Assembly (NCBI RefSeq): GCF_000158915.1
Contig: NZ_GG657754.1
Coordinates: 2,669,058-2,733,057, forward strand
From: Streptomyces himastatinicus ATCC 53653
GTDB taxonomy: Bacteria; Actinomycetota; Actinomycetes; Streptomycetales; Streptomycetaceae
DNA length: 64,000 bases
Direction: 5' to 3'
Shown: positions 10,180 through 19,069 of the stretch, one piece after another
Position numbering within the stretch: the first letter of the stretch is position 1
Layout: the number at the start of each line of letters is the position of its first letter
The notes under the pieces: model-generated
Database searches by the model: none
Told to the model about the DNA's origin: nothing
What the model saw: only the letters and a program-made list of their open reading frames with translations
Made by a program: the position numbers and the translations under genes

Positions 10180-10330
10180 CCTCCCCGAAACCGGGGGCAA
10201 GCCCCCGGACCCCCGGGCGGGGGCTCCGCCCCCACACCCCCGCTCCTCAATCGCCGGAGGGGCTGAATTTGCGACCCGGTTGTGGGCAATCGTTCCGCGG
10301 AGGGGCACCTCCCAGCGGTAGCTGGGGGAG
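10180..10330. repeat. Streptomyces-type intergenic repeat / hairpin cluster
   Basis: Several nested GC-rich hairpins: GGGGGCAAGCCCCC, then GGGGGCTCCGCCCCC, then the string CTCAATCGCCGGAGGGGCTG, and near 10307-10330 CTCCCAGCGG-TAGCTGGGGGAG. From memory, sequences of this look recur between genes in many Streptomyces genomes. The position between the convergent lipase and exonuclease genes makes a bidirectional terminator likely. Confidence 0.6.
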
Positions 10331-10350
10331 CCGCCAGCCAGGCGGCGGCG

Positions 10351-11130
10351 TTATGCCTGGACGTCCACCACCACCGGGGCGTGGTCCGACGCGCCCTTGC
10401 CCTTGCGCTCCTCGCGGTCCACGTACGCGTCGCCGACCGCGTCGGCGAACGCCCCGTTCCCGTAGACCAAATCGATCCGCATGCCGCGGTTCTTCGGGAA
10501 GCACAGCTCCCGGTAGTCCCAGTACGTGAAGGGGTGGTCGTACTTCAGGGGGCGGGGGACGACGTCCGACAGGCCCGCGCCCCGCAGGGCGGCCAGGGCC
10601 TCGCGCTCCTTGTCGGTGACATGCGTGAGGCCGTCGAAGCGGGTGCGGTCCCAGACGTCGTCATCGGTGGGGGCCACGTTGAAGTCGCCGAGGACGGCGA
10701 AGGGCCGGGGGCCCTTCGCGTCCTCGCCCACGGCCTCCCGCAGGGTGTCCAGCCAGCGCAGCTTGTAGTCGTAGTGGGGGTGGCCGATCTCGCGCCCATT
10801 GGGCACGTAGACCGACCAGACGCGCACCGGACCGCACGTGGCGGCTATGGCGCGGGGCTCCTGGTCGCCCTCGTAGTCGGGGCCGCCGGGGAGGCCGGAG
10901 ACCACCTCGTCGAGGCCGACCCGGGAGAGGACCGCCACCCCGTTCCACCGGCCGGTGGCGTTGACCGCCGCCTCGTAGCCCAGCTCGCGCAGGGGCTCGA
11001 AGGGGAAGGCGGCCTCGGCGCACTTGGTCTCCTGGACGCACAGCACATCCGTGCCGCTGCTCTCCAGCCAGGCGAGCAGCCGGGGCAGCCGGGCAGTGAT
11101 CGAATTGACGTTCCAGGTCGCGATGCGCAT
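10351..11130 (-). CDS. xth: Exodeoxyribonuclease III (AP endonuclease)
   Basis: DNA repair enzyme that incises at abasic sites and removes 3' blocks; 259 residues, normal length. It starts MRIATWNVNSITARLPRL. Active-site motifs: CVQETKC (metal-binding Glu), YVPNG, LGDFNVAPTDDDV (Asp/Asn pair), DYRELCFPKNRGMRIDLVY and the catalytic His in GASDHAPVVVDV. An in-frame ATG ten codons upstream is less likely because it adds a non-homologous MSDPGCRLSP tail. The next gene downstream in the same direction is none; it converges with the lipase. Confidence 0.94.
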   Translation of the reverse strand: MRIATWNVNSITARLPRLLAWLESSGTDVLCVQETKCAEAAFPFEPLRELGYEAAVNATGRWNGVAVLSRVGLDEVVSGLPGGPDYEGDQEPRAIAATCGPVRVWSVYVPNGREIGHPHYDYKLRWLDTLREAVGEDAKGPRPFAVLGDFNVAPTDDDVWDRTRFDGLTHVTDKEREALAALRGAGLSDVVPRPLKYDHPFTYWDYRELCFPKNRGMRIDLVYGNGAFADAVGDAYVDREERKGKGASDHAPVVVDVQA

Positions 11131-11163
11131 GGGGGACAACCTACATCCCGGGTCTGACAAGGC

Positions 11164-11817
11164 TCAGAGCGTGAGGCCCTCGCCCGGGGTCAGACGGATG
11201 TGCTCCGCACCACCCGTACCCGGCCCGTCGGGGCCGAGCATCCGCCCGTACACCGTCGGCCCCAGGTCGGACAGCAGCGCGTCGTGGATGTCGATCGCAC
11301 GCCGCGGCGCGACCTCGCGCACATAGTCGAGGATCTCGGAGAACTTGTTCCAGGGCGCGTGCAGCGGCAGCAGCAGCGTCTCCACGGGGCGGTCCGGGAC
11401 GGTGAGCGCGTCGCCCGGGTGGAAGACCGCGCCGTCCACGACGTAGCCGACGTTGGTGATCCGGGGGATGTCGGGGTGGATGACGGCGTGCAGCTGGCCG
11501 TGCACCTCGACCTCGAACCCGGCCGCGGTGAAGGTGTCGCCCTCGCCGACCGTGTGGACCCGTCCGGGGAACGCCGCGGAGATCTGTCCGGCGACGCTGG
11601 CGAGGGTCCAGATCTGGGCGGCGGGGTTGGCGTCGAGCGCCGCCCGCAGCCGCTCCTCGTTGAAGTGGTCGAAGTGCTCGTGGGTGACCAGGATCGCGTC
11701 CGCGCCGACCGCCGCGTCCTCTTCGCTGACCCCTCCGGGGTCGATGACGAGCAGCTGCCCGTCCTTTTCCAGCCGGACGCAGGCGTGGCCCTTCTTGGTG
11801 AGGTTCATGGAGATCAT
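11164..11817 (-). CDS. MBL-fold metallo-hydrolase (UlaG/YycJ-like small form)
   Basis: A 217-residue metallo-beta-lactamase-fold protein. The start at 11817 (MISMNLTKKGHACVRL) is supported by GGGGAGGAC just before it. The metal site is seen in VTHEHFDHFN (HxHxDH), in HAVIHPDIPRI and in DGAVFHPGDAL, and the distal His in LPLHAPWNKFSE. It resembles the cytoplasmic hydrolases that start with MxLTKxxHSCVRLE; their substrate is not established. It lies between exonuclease III and pcaL, all read leftwards, but with gaps of 30-40 bp. Confidence 0.8.
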   Translation of the reverse strand: MISMNLTKKGHACVRLEKDGQLLVIDPGGVSEEDAAVGADAILVTHEHFDHFNEERLRAALDANPAAQIWTLASVAGQISAAFPGRVHTVGEGDTFTAAGFEVEVHGQLHAVIHPDIPRITNVGYVVDGAVFHPGDALTVPDRPVETLLLPLHAPWNKFSEILDYVREVAPRRAIDIHDALLSDLGPTVYGRMLGPDGPGTGGAEHIRLTPGEGLTL

Positions 11818-11859
11818 TGTCCTCCCCACCACCCGCGTTACGCGCCCGGGACCACGCGC

Positions 11860-13197
11860 CTACTCCTCGGGGCTGGTCTCCTCGCGGATGACCCGCTGGG
11901 CGACGGCGAAGGCGGAGTTCGCGGCGGGCACCCCGCAGTAGATCCCGGTGTGCAGCAGCACTTCCTTGATCTCGGTCGGCGTCAGCCCGTTGCGCAGCGC
12001 GGCCCGGGTGTGGAAGGCGAGTTCGTCGAGGTGGCCGCGGGCGACCATGGCGGTGAGGGTGATCACGCTGCGGGTGCGGCGGTCGATGCCGGGCCGGGTC
12101 CACACCTCGCCCCACACATAGCGGGTGATGAAGTCCTGGAAATCGCCGGTGAACTCGTCGACCTGTGACTCCGCGCGGTCCACATGGGCGTCGCCCAGCA
12201 CCTCGCGCCGGACCTTCATGCCCTGGTCGTAGCGGTCGGCGCGGCCGTCCGGCACGGGCTCGGGCGGCTGGGTGTAGCCGATCTCGACGGGCGGGCCGGT
12301 GGGCGCGGAGGCGGGGGCGGTACGCGGCGGGGCCGGGGCGGTGACCGGCTGCGGCACCGGCGTCAGCACGGGCTTGACGTGCGGGGCGTTGACCGCGGTC
12401 ATCCCGGTCGGGTGGTCCGAGGACTGCCACGAGCTGGAGAAGTGGCGTACCAGCAGGTCGGTGACGGCGGCGGGCTGCTCGACGGGCGCCAGATGCGAGG
12501 TGCCGGGCACGAGCGCGAGCCGGGCGTCGGGTATGCCGGCGACCAGGACGCGGGCGTCGGCGGCCGGGGTGACCTGGTCCTCGGCCCCGGCGAGCACGAG
12601 CGTGGGGATGCCGATCCGGCCCAGCTCGGGGCGGATGTCGAAGGCGGCCAGCGCCTCGCACGCGGCGATGTAGCAGCCGGGGTCGGTGGTGCGGACCATC
12701 TGGACGGCCCAGTCGACGATGGCGGGCTGGGCGGCGGCGAAGGTGGGGGTGAACCAGCGCTCGGGGGTGGCGCGGGCGATCGGGTCGAGGCCATTGGTGC
12801 GGACCACGACGCCGCGCTGCCGGAAGGAGTCGGCGGTGCCGAAGCGCGGGGAGGCGGAGACGAGCGCGAGTGAGCCCACTCTCAGGGGATGTCGTAGCGC
12901 CAGTTCGGCGCCGATGGCCCCGCCGATCGAGCAACCCGCGTAGCCGAAGCGGTCGATGCCCAGCATGTCGAGGGTGGCCAGCAGCCGGGCGGCGAGTTCC
13001 GCGACGGACGGGGCGGGGTGGGCGGGCGAGCCGCCGTGGCCCGGCAGGTCGAAGCGGAGGACGCGCCAGTGGCGGGACAGCTCGGGTATCTGGCGGTCCC
13101 ACATATGCCAGGTGGTGCCCAGCGACGGGCCGAGGACGAGTACGGGCCCGTCCTCGGGGCCGTCGGTCCGGTACTGAAGTGTCTTGGTCTCGCTCAC
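11860..13197 (-). CDS. pcaL: Fused 3-oxoadipate enol-lactonase / 4-carboxymuconolactone decarboxylase (PcaL)
   Basis: Bifunctional enzyme of the protocatechuate branch of the beta-ketoadipate pathway, 445 residues. Residues 1-265 are an alpha/beta hydrolase (PcaD-like) with LPGHGGS, nucleophile Ser90 in YAGCSIGGA, acid in AGAEDQVTP and His in TSHLAPVEQP. A Pro/Ala-rich linker (about 275-315) joins a decarboxylase domain (PcaC-like, 320-445: YDQGMKVRREVLGDAHVDRA, then WTRPGIDRRTRSVITL and LHTGIYCGVPAANSAF). No other pca genes are in the window, so the gene is either an isolated copy or sits far from pcaHGBIJ. Confidence 0.9.
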   Translation of the reverse strand: MSETKTLQYRTDGPEDGPVLVLGPSLGTTWHMWDRQIPELSRHWRVLRFDLPGHGGSPAHPAPSVAELAARLLATLDMLGIDRFGYAGCSIGGAIGAELALRHPLRVGSLALVSASPRFGTADSFRQRGVVVRTNGLDPIARATPERWFTPTFAAAQPAIVDWAVQMVRTTDPGCYIAACEALAAFDIRPELGRIGIPTLVLAGAEDQVTPAADARVLVAGIPDARLALVPGTSHLAPVEQPAAVTDLLVRHFSSSWQSSDHPTGMTAVNAPHVKPVLTPVPQPVTAPAPPRTAPASAPTGPPVEIGYTQPPEPVPDGRADRYDQGMKVRREVLGDAHVDRAESQVDEFTGDFQDFITRYVWGEVWTRPGIDRRTRSVITLTAMVARGHLDELAFHTRAALRNGLTPTEIKEVLLHTGIYCGVPAANSAFAVAQRVIREETSPEE

Positions 13198-13230
13198 CCG
13201 GAAACGGTATCCCGAACGTCGCGAAGGTCC

Positions 13231-13884
13231 CTACGGCCTGATGGTGGAGACCACGTAGACCTTCGGATGGGCCGGGTTGTCGTTCCTGACCGTAATCCTC
13301 AGCTTGGGCTGCGGTTCCTTCTGCTTGATGACCATGCCCGACCAGTCGTGACCGGCGGCTCCGACCTGCCAGCCGACCTTCTTCGCCTGCTCGTCCGTGA
13401 TCGTCACCGCGCCCTTCTTCAGCGCGGAGGGACCGGTGCCGAGCTTGGCCAGAAAGCGGTCCAGTCCGTCGCGGGAGGTGACGAACTGCACGTACAGCGA
13501 GCTGACCTTCCAGGAGTTGGTCTCGAACGAGGCGACCTTGAGCGAGTTCTGCGGAACCGGAATGTCGTAGATGCGCCGCTGCACCCGGGACGGATAGCCC
13601 GCGGACAGGCCCTTGGCCTTGGCCGACTGGACCTTCTCCGAGCCGCCGTCGCGGCTCTGCATGGCGGAGATCGCCAGATAGCCCGCCGGGATCGTGATCA
13701 GGAGAAAGACGATCACGGCCTTGAGCCAGCGGCGCGGCGGACGGCCACCGTCGCCGCCGGACCCACCGGACCCACCGGACGAACCGGGCGCACCCGGCGC
13801 ACCGGACCCGCCGGGCCGGTCGGACGTAGGGCTTCCGTTGGTACCGGACACGGACGCTCCGGGGTGCTGCTCTGCGGTGGTCAC
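13231..13884 (-). CDS. Membrane-anchored protein of unknown function, coupled to the ROK kinase
   Basis: A 217-residue protein starting at a GTG (13884) that overlaps the TGA of the upstream kinase (GTGA), so the two are translationally coupled. The N-terminus is a flexible cytoplasmic tail rich in Gly, Ser and Pro (residues 9-50), followed by basic RRPRW-like residues and one membrane helix (AVIVFLLITIPAGYLAISAM). About 145 residues would be outside the cell. I do not recognise the extracellular domain. A link to sugar handling is suggested only by the coupling. Confidence 0.7.
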   Translation of the reverse strand: MTTAEQHPGASVSGTNGSPTSDRPGGSGAPGAPGSSGGSGGSGGDGGRPPRRWLKAVIVFLLITIPAGYLAISAMQSRDGGSEKVQSAKAKGLSAGYPSRVQRRIYDIPVPQNSLKVASFETNSWKVSSLYVQFVTSRDGLDRFLAKLGTGPSALKKGAVTITDEQAKKVGWQVGAAGHDWSGMVIKQKEPQPKLRITVRNDNPAHPKVYVVSTIRP

Positions 13885-15035
13885 TCGCGGCCTCCTGCCT
13901 GGCCCCGCGGCGCCAGCCGCAGCGGGGAGGATCCGGCGCGTTCGTACCGCTCGACCCGGCGGCGGGTTGCGCGGCGGAAGCGGCGGGCGACGAGCCGGGC
14001 GAGGTCGGCGGCGCCGACCATTCCCGCCTCGGGCCCCAGCTGGGCCTTGACGATACGGGCCTCCGGCCGGTAGCCGCGCCCGGTCAGGGTGCGCCGGAAG
14101 GCTTCCCGGGCCGGAACGATCAGCAGATCGTCGGCGGCGCTGACGCCACCGCCGATCACGAAGCAGGAGGGGTCGAGGGCGGCGGCGAGGTTGGCGATGC
14201 CGACCCCGAGCCACTGCCCGATGTCCTGGAGGAGCTCGATGCACATGGCATCGCCGTCCCGGGCCAGCTCGGTGATCAGCGGCCCGGTGATCTCCTGGAT
14301 GTTGCCGCCGACCCGGTCGGTGATCCCGTACGCCACCGGCGACTCGGCGGCCGCCAGCTCACGGGCCTCCCGGACCAGCGCGTTGCCCGAGCTGTACTGC
14401 TCCCAGCAGCCCCGGTTGCCGCACGGGCAGCGGTGCCCGGCGGGCACGACCTGCATATGGCCGAACTCCCCCGCGACCCCGTACTTGCCGCGCTTGACCT
14501 GGCCGTCCTCCAGGATCGCGCCGCCGATGCCGGTGCCGAGCGTGATCATGACGAGATGGTCCTCGCCGCGCCCGGCGCCGAACCGCCACTCGGCCCACGC
14601 CGCCGCGTTCGCGTCGTTGTCGACCATGACGGGGACGGCGAGGCGCTCGGCGAGCCGGTCGCGCAGCGGTTCGTTGCGCCAGGACAGATGCGGCGCGAAC
14701 AGGATCCGGTTGCGGTCCGCGTCCACCCAGCCCGCCGCCCCGATGCCGACCGCGTGCACATCGTGCCGGTCGGACAGGTCCAGGACGAGTTCGGTGATCG
14801 TGTCCTCGACGACCTTCGGGCTCTTGGACTTGTCGGGCGTCTCGGTGCGCACCTTCTCCAGGATGTTGCCGTCGGCGTCGACGACCCCGGCCATCACCTT
14901 CGTGCCGCCGATGTCGATGCCGACCGTGGGGACCCGGGGCGCGCTCAGATGCGAGCGGCGCTCGCGCGTGCCGACGGTCCGCAGCACGGTGGCCCGGGCC
15001 GAGCCCCGGTGCACTCTTTCGCGGTAGATGCTCAT
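13881..15035 (-). CDS. ROK-family sugar kinase (glucokinase-like)
   Basis: Cytoplasmic sugar kinase of 384 residues. Motifs: phosphate-binding VGIDIGGTKVMAGVV, the substrate loop VMVDNDANAAAWAEWRFGAG with catalytic Asp, LGTGIGGA, and the ROK zinc motif CPCGNRGCWEQYSSG preceded by GEFGHMQV. The N-terminus carries about 33 extra residues before the core and the C-terminus a basic tail. It has no DNA-binding domain, so it is an enzyme, not a ROK repressor. It follows the sugar ABC transporter genes at a distance of about 200 bp and could phosphorylate the imported sugar. Confidence 0.9.
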   Translation of the reverse strand: MSIYRERVHRGSARATVLRTVGTRERRSHLSAPRVPTVGIDIGGTKVMAGVVDADGNILEKVRTETPDKSKSPKVVEDTITELVLDLSDRHDVHAVGIGAAGWVDADRNRILFAPHLSWRNEPLRDRLAERLAVPVMVDNDANAAAWAEWRFGAGRGEDHLVMITLGTGIGGAILEDGQVKRGKYGVAGEFGHMQVVPAGHRCPCGNRGCWEQYSSGNALVREARELAAAESPVAYGITDRVGGNIQEITGPLITELARDGDAMCIELLQDIGQWLGVGIANLAAALDPSCFVIGGGVSAADDLLIVPAREAFRRTLTGRGYRPEARIVKAQLGPEAGMVGAADLARLVARRFRRATRRRVERYERAGSSPLRLAPRGQAGGRE

Positions 15036-15239
15036 CGGCCGGCCCCTTCACCGGTGCGGGGGATGCGGTCGCTGCGGGTGCGTGCTCGCAAGAGTTCGTC
15101 GTCCCTGCGGGTGTCTCGGGAGGCCGGGGCCTCGGCGTGCGGTGGTCATGACGCGGGTGGGGCCCGCCGTGCGATTGTGCCTCAACCGCCCCTCACGGTG
15201 CATGGTGAGCCGCCGGGCACCCGACCGGTCCCGGCCGAC

Positions 15240-16040
15240 TCAGCGCGCCAGCTCGTGGGTGAGTTGTTCCAGCTCGCTGCCGCCCGCCATCTGGCGGGTC
15301 AGGTCGTCCAGGGCGATCTCGTCCTTGGCGTGGCTGCCCGCCATCGTGCCCCGCTTGAGCAGGACGAAGCGGTCGCCGACCAGGTAGGCGTGGTGCGGGT
15401 TGTGCGTGATGAGGACCACTCCCAGCCCGGCGTCGCGCGCGGCGGCGACGTACTTCAGCACCACCCCGGACTGTTTGACGCCCAGCGCCGCCGTCGGCTC
15501 GTCCAGGACGAGGACCTTGGCGCCGAAGTGGACGGCGCGGGCGATCGCCACGCACTGGCGCTGACCGCCGGAGAGGGTGCCGATGGGCTGGTCGACGTCG
15601 CGCAGGTCGATGCCCATGCGCAGCAGCTCGCGGTGGGTGGTCTCGCGCATGGCGGACACGTCGAGGCGGGCGAAGGGGCCGCGGCCCTTGCGGATCTCGG
15701 AGCCGAGGAAGAAGTTCCGCCACACCGGCATCAGCGGGACGACGGCGAGGTCCTGGTAGACCGTGGCGATGCCGCGGTCCAGGGCCTCGCGCGGCGAGCC
15801 GAGCCGGGTCTCCTCGCCCTCGACGGCGAAGGCGCCCTCGTCGTGCTGGTGCAGCCCCGCGACGATCTTGATGAGGGTGGACTTGCCCGCGCCGTTGTCG
15901 CCGAGCACGCAGGTGATCTGCCCGGCGTGGACGTCGAGCGTGACGCCCCCCAGGGCCTTGACGTTGCCGTAGCGCTTGCCGATGTCGCGCAGCGCGATCA
16001 GCGGCGTCCCGGATGTGGTCGTGGTCCCGGATGTGGTCAT
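15240..16040 (-). CDS. Sugar ABC transporter ATP-binding protein (single-domain, FrcA-like)
   Basis: ATPase of a CUT2-type sugar importer, 266 residues with one nucleotide-binding domain, unlike the fused two-domain RbsA type. Walker A GDNGAGKST, Q-loop TVYQDLAVVPLMPVW, signature TLSGGQRQCVAIAR, Walker B VLVLDEPTAALGVKQ and switch His in LITHNPHHAYLVG. Position after LSGGQ carries Cys (RQC) in place of the usual Arg/Gln. The ATG overlaps the permease stop (ATGA). It ends the importer operon; 200 bp separate it from the kinase gene. Confidence 0.9.
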   Translation of the reverse strand: MTTSGTTTTSGTPLIALRDIGKRYGNVKALGGVTLDVHAGQITCVLGDNGAGKSTLIKIVAGLHQHDEGAFAVEGEETRLGSPREALDRGIATVYQDLAVVPLMPVWRNFFLGSEIRKGRGPFARLDVSAMRETTHRELLRMGIDLRDVDQPIGTLSGGQRQCVAIARAVHFGAKVLVLDEPTAALGVKQSGVVLKYVAAARDAGLGVVLITHNPHHAYLVGDRFVLLKRGTMAGSHAKDEIALDDLTRQMAGGSELEQLTHELAR

Positions 16041-17107
16041 GCGCTTTCCTCCGCCCGCTTGCGGACCCACCAGTTGAGCAGCGTGGCGAGCAGCAGCATC
16101 GCCCCGAGGAAGAACTTGAACCAGTCCGCGCCCCACTGCGCGTACACGATGCCCTTGTTGGTCATGCCGAAGATGAACGCGCCGACGGCCGCGCCGACCG
16201 CCGAGCCGTAGCCGCCGGTCAGCAGGCAGCCTCCGATGACGGCCGCGATGATGTACAGCAGTTCGTTGCCGACGCCCTCACCGGACTGGACGGTGTCGTA
16301 CTTGAACAGCAGATGCTGCCCGGAGATCCACGCCGCCAGGGCGACCCCCATGTACAGCCCGATCTTGGTGCCGTTGACGGGCACGCCGACCGCGCGGGCC
16401 GCCTCCTTGGCGCCGCCCACCGCGAAGATCCAGTTCCCGGCGCGGGTGCGCAGCAGGATCCAGGTGGCGAGCGCGATCAGGGCGAACCACCACACCACGG
16501 TGATCTGGAGTTCCACGTCCCCGATGGTCAGGTGGGAGGCGAAGACCTGCCGGGCGGAGGGGAAGCCCTCCATGTCGGCGATGGTCTTGGTGGAGACGGT
16601 CTCGCTGATCAGCTTGGTGAAGCCGAGGTTGCAGCCCTGGAGGATCAGGAAGGTGCCGAGCGTGATGATGAAGCTCGGCAGGTTGGTGCGCACCAGCAGA
16701 TAGCCGTTGAAGAAGCCGATGGCGAGGGTGACCAGCAGGGACACCCCGGCGCCGACCCAGACGTTCGCCGTCATCTGGTACGAGAACATCGACGAGATCA
16801 GCGCGGACGAGGTGACCAGGACGCCGGTCGACAGGTCGAACTCGCCGCCGATCATCAGCAGCGCGACCGGCACCGCCATGATCCCGATGGTGGACGAGGC
16901 GTACAGCACGGTGCTGAAGCTCGACCACTGGAGGAAGGCGTCGGCGGCGATCGAGAAGAAGACGAAGACGGCGGCGGCGCCGACGACCGCGCCCAGCTCC
17001 GGGCGGCCCGCCAGGCGGCGCAGCAGCGGGGTCCGCGCCACCGGGCGCGCGTCGGCCTTGTCCGTTTCCGTTGCGTCTGTCGCGTCTGACGTGTCCGCCG
17101 CGCTCAT
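16037..17107 (-). CDS. Sugar ABC transporter permease (CUT2 type)
   Basis: Integral membrane subunit of 356 residues with a Thr/Asp-rich cytoplasmic N-tail (about 35 residues) and 9-10 hydrophobic segments. Family motifs are MIGGEFDLSTGVLV (the G-x-D-L-S motif of BPD_transp_2 permeases), NLPSFIITLGTFLILQG, GAKEAARAVGVPVNGTKI and VIGGCLLTGGYGSAVGA. Start and stop both overlap neighbours by ATGA, which makes binding protein, permease and ATPase a tightly coupled trio. Confidence 0.9.
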   Translation of the reverse strand: MSAADTSDATDATETDKADARPVARTPLLRRLAGRPELGAVVGAAAVFVFFSIAADAFLQWSSFSTVLYASSTIGIMAVPVALLMIGGEFDLSTGVLVTSSALISSMFSYQMTANVWVGAGVSLLVTLAIGFFNGYLLVRTNLPSFIITLGTFLILQGCNLGFTKLISETVSTKTIADMEGFPSARQVFASHLTIGDVELQITVVWWFALIALATWILLRTRAGNWIFAVGGAKEAARAVGVPVNGTKIGLYMGVALAAWISGQHLLFKYDTVQSGEGVGNELLYIIAAVIGGCLLTGGYGSAVGAAVGAFIFGMTNKGIVYAQWGADWFKFFLGAMLLLATLLNWWVRKRAEESA

Positions 17108-18117
17108 CGGGTGCCCCGCTTCGTGAACGCCGCCAGCTTCTTGGCGTCGTCCTTGGTGACGATCTGCGGGCCGGTGAGGACCGGCTTGCCGCCGCCGAGG
17201 ACGTCCGCGTTGTAGCGCTGGAGCCAGAGCAGGTCCACCGCCTCGTACCCCTGGAGGTACGGCTGCTGGTCGACGGCGAAGCCCAGCGTGCCGTCCTGGA
17301 GCCCGGCCGCGACCTTCGCGTTGAGGTCGAAGGTGTCGATCTCCGCCTTGCTGCCCGCCTGCTCGGCGGCCTGGGCGGCGGTGTCGGCGAACGGCGCGCC
17401 CAGTGTGAGGACGCTGTCGATGTCCTGGTCGGACTGGAGCTTGGCCTCGATGGAGGACTGCACGTCGGGCATGTTGGTGCCCTCGACGTAGATCTTCTCC
17501 AGCTTGCCGTCGAAGGTGTCGGCCGCGCCGTCGCAGCGCTGCTCGTGGCCCACGTTGCCCTGCTCGTGCAGAACGCACAGGGCCTTCTTGCGGCCGCGCT
17601 TGTTCAGCTCGTCGCCGACGGCCTCGCCCGCGATGGTCTCGTCCTGGCCGACGTGGGTGAGCGCGCCGAACTTCTTGGACTCCGCGGATCCGGAGTTGAC
17701 CGTGATCACCGGTATCCCGGCCTTCTCGGCGCGCCGCACGACGGACTTCATGGCGTCGGGCTTGGCGAGGGTGACGATCAGGCCGTCGACCTTCTGGTCG
17801 ATGTACGACTGGACCAGCTGGGCCTGTTCCTTGCCCTCCTCGTTGTGGGCGTAGAGGAACTTGACGTTGTCCTTGACGGCGGCCTGCTTGGCGCCGTTCT
17901 GGACGATGTCCCAAAAGGTGTCGCCGTCGCCGGAGTGGGTGACCATGGCGAAGGTCATCCGCGGGGTGTTGACCGCCGCGTGCCCCGAGGCCGCCTGCGC
18001 GGCCCGCTTCTCGGCCCGCAGCCCGCCGGTGCTGCTGCACCCCGCCAGGGCCGTACCCAGCAGTGTCGCCAGCACGGCGGCGGTCAGCGCGCGTGCCCCT
18101 GTCCCAACTCTGGCCAC
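17104..18117 (-). CDS. Sugar-binding lipoprotein of a CUT2 ABC transporter
   Basis: Extracellular solute receptor of 337 residues, periplasmic-binding-protein type 1 fold. It begins at a GTG (18117) with a lipoprotein signal ending LGTALAGC-SSTGG. The mature protein opens MTFAMVTHSGDGDTFWDIVQNG, a pattern shared with ribose/inositol/fructose-type receptors, and has IDQKVDGLIVTLAKPDAM and VTVNSGS-like hinge segments. Two extra Cys (LCVLHEQGNVGHEQRC) may form a disulfide. Sugar identity cannot be read from the sequence; a pentose, hexose or polyol is possible. Confidence 0.87.
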   Translation of the reverse strand: MARVGTGARALTAAVLATLLGTALAGCSSTGGLRAEKRAAQAASGHAAVNTPRMTFAMVTHSGDGDTFWDIVQNGAKQAAVKDNVKFLYAHNEEGKEQAQLVQSYIDQKVDGLIVTLAKPDAMKSVVRRAEKAGIPVITVNSGSAESKKFGALTHVGQDETIAGEAVGDELNKRGRKKALCVLHEQGNVGHEQRCDGAADTFDGKLEKIYVEGTNMPDVQSSIEAKLQSDQDIDSVLTLGAPFADTAAQAAEQAGSKAEIDTFDLNAKVAAGLQDGTLGFAVDQQPYLQGYEAVDLLWLQRYNADVLGGGKPVLTGPQIVTKDDAKKLAAFTKRGTR

Positions 18118-18145
18118 GAAGAAGCCTCGTCCCTCTTGTCCCGTT

Positions 18146-18172
18146 TCATGTCGGCGGCCGGGAACGACATGA
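18146..18172. promoter_or_regulatory. Inverted repeat upstream of the sugar-transporter operon
   Basis: TCATGTCG (18146-18153) and CGACATGA (18165-18172) form perfect 8-bp arms around an 11-bp spacer. The site lies 29 bp before the binding-protein start and directly downstream of the GntR gene, where an operator for the transporter would be expected. Confidence 0.5.
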
Positions 18173-18246
18173 TCGGCCCCGGCCGCCGCCAAGTATCCGT
18201 TACGGGGCGCGGCCGGGGTGGTGGGGGGCCAGGGACGTCTGGTGAG

Positions 18247-19020
18247 TCAGGGACGTACGAGCAGCTGGAACTCGAACGCGTAGCGCGAGGCGCGATAGGT
18301 GTGCGAGCCGAACTCGACGGCCCGGCCCGTATCGTCGAAGGTCGTCCGCTCCATGGTCAGCAGCGGCGCGCCCTCGGGCTCGCCGAGCTGCTTCCCCTCG
18401 TCGGCGGTGGCCGCGCGGGCGCCGACCGCCTGGCGGGCGCTGTGCAGGGTGATCCCCGCGGCGCGCATCAGTCGGTAGAGGCCGGTGTCCTCCAGTTCCG
18501 CGCTGTCCAGCTTGAGCAGTCCGGCCGGGAGCCGGTTGGACAGATGCGCCATGGGCTCGCCGTGCGCCAGCCGCAGCCGCTCGATCACCACCACCTCGGT
18601 GCCCTCCGCGATGCCGAGCGCGGCGGCGACCTCGGCGGTGGCGGGCTCGGTGGTGTTGAGCAGGACCCGGGTGGCGGGGCGCTGGCCCGCGGCCTCCAGG
18701 TCGTCGTAGAGGCTGCTCAGCTCCAGGGGCCGCTTGACCTGGCTGTGCACCACCTGGGTGCCGACGCCGCGGCGCCGCACCAGGAGGCCCTTGTCGACCA
18801 GGGACTGGATGGCCTGGCGGACCGTGGGGCGGGACAGCCCGAGCCGCCCGGCCAGCTCGATCTCGTTGCCGAGCAGGCTCCCGGGTGCCAGCCGTCCTTT
18901 TTCGATCGCCGACTCGAGCTGTTGGGACAGCTGGAAGTAGAGCGGGACCGGGCTGCTGCGGTCCACACTGAACTGGAGCGCATCCGCCCCGCCGGATGAG
19001 TCTTCTTCCTGCTTTGCCAC
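18247..19020 (-). CDS. GntR/HutC-family transcriptional regulator
   Basis: DNA-binding repressor of 257 residues from a GTG at 19020. Residues 15-90 form the winged helix (PVPLYFQLSQQLESAIEKG, then LGLSRPTVRQAIQSLVDKGLLVRRRGVGTQV); the C-terminal UTRA domain has VVVIERLRLAHGEPMAHLSN and FGSHTYRASRYAFEFQLL, which bind small effectors such as sugar phosphates. It stands immediately upstream of the sugar ABC genes in the same direction and most likely controls them. Confidence 0.88.
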   Translation of the reverse strand: MAKQEEDSSGGADALQFSVDRSSPVPLYFQLSQQLESAIEKGRLAPGSLLGNEIELAGRLGLSRPTVRQAIQSLVDKGLLVRRRGVGTQVVHSQVKRPLELSSLYDDLEAAGQRPATRVLLNTTEPATAEVAAALGIAEGTEVVVIERLRLAHGEPMAHLSNRLPAGLLKLDSAELEDTGLYRLMRAAGITLHSARQAVGARAATADEGKQLGEPEGAPLLTMERTTFDDTGRAVEFGSHTYRASRYAFEFQLLVRP

Positions 19021-19069
19021 GGGGCGAGCGTAGCCGGATGAACTGATGACGGGAAGTCGTGAAGTTCGG

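Noticed and set aside
13881..15035. ROK protein considered as a repressor
   Set aside because: It has the ATP and sugar-binding motifs but no N-terminal helix-turn-helix domain.
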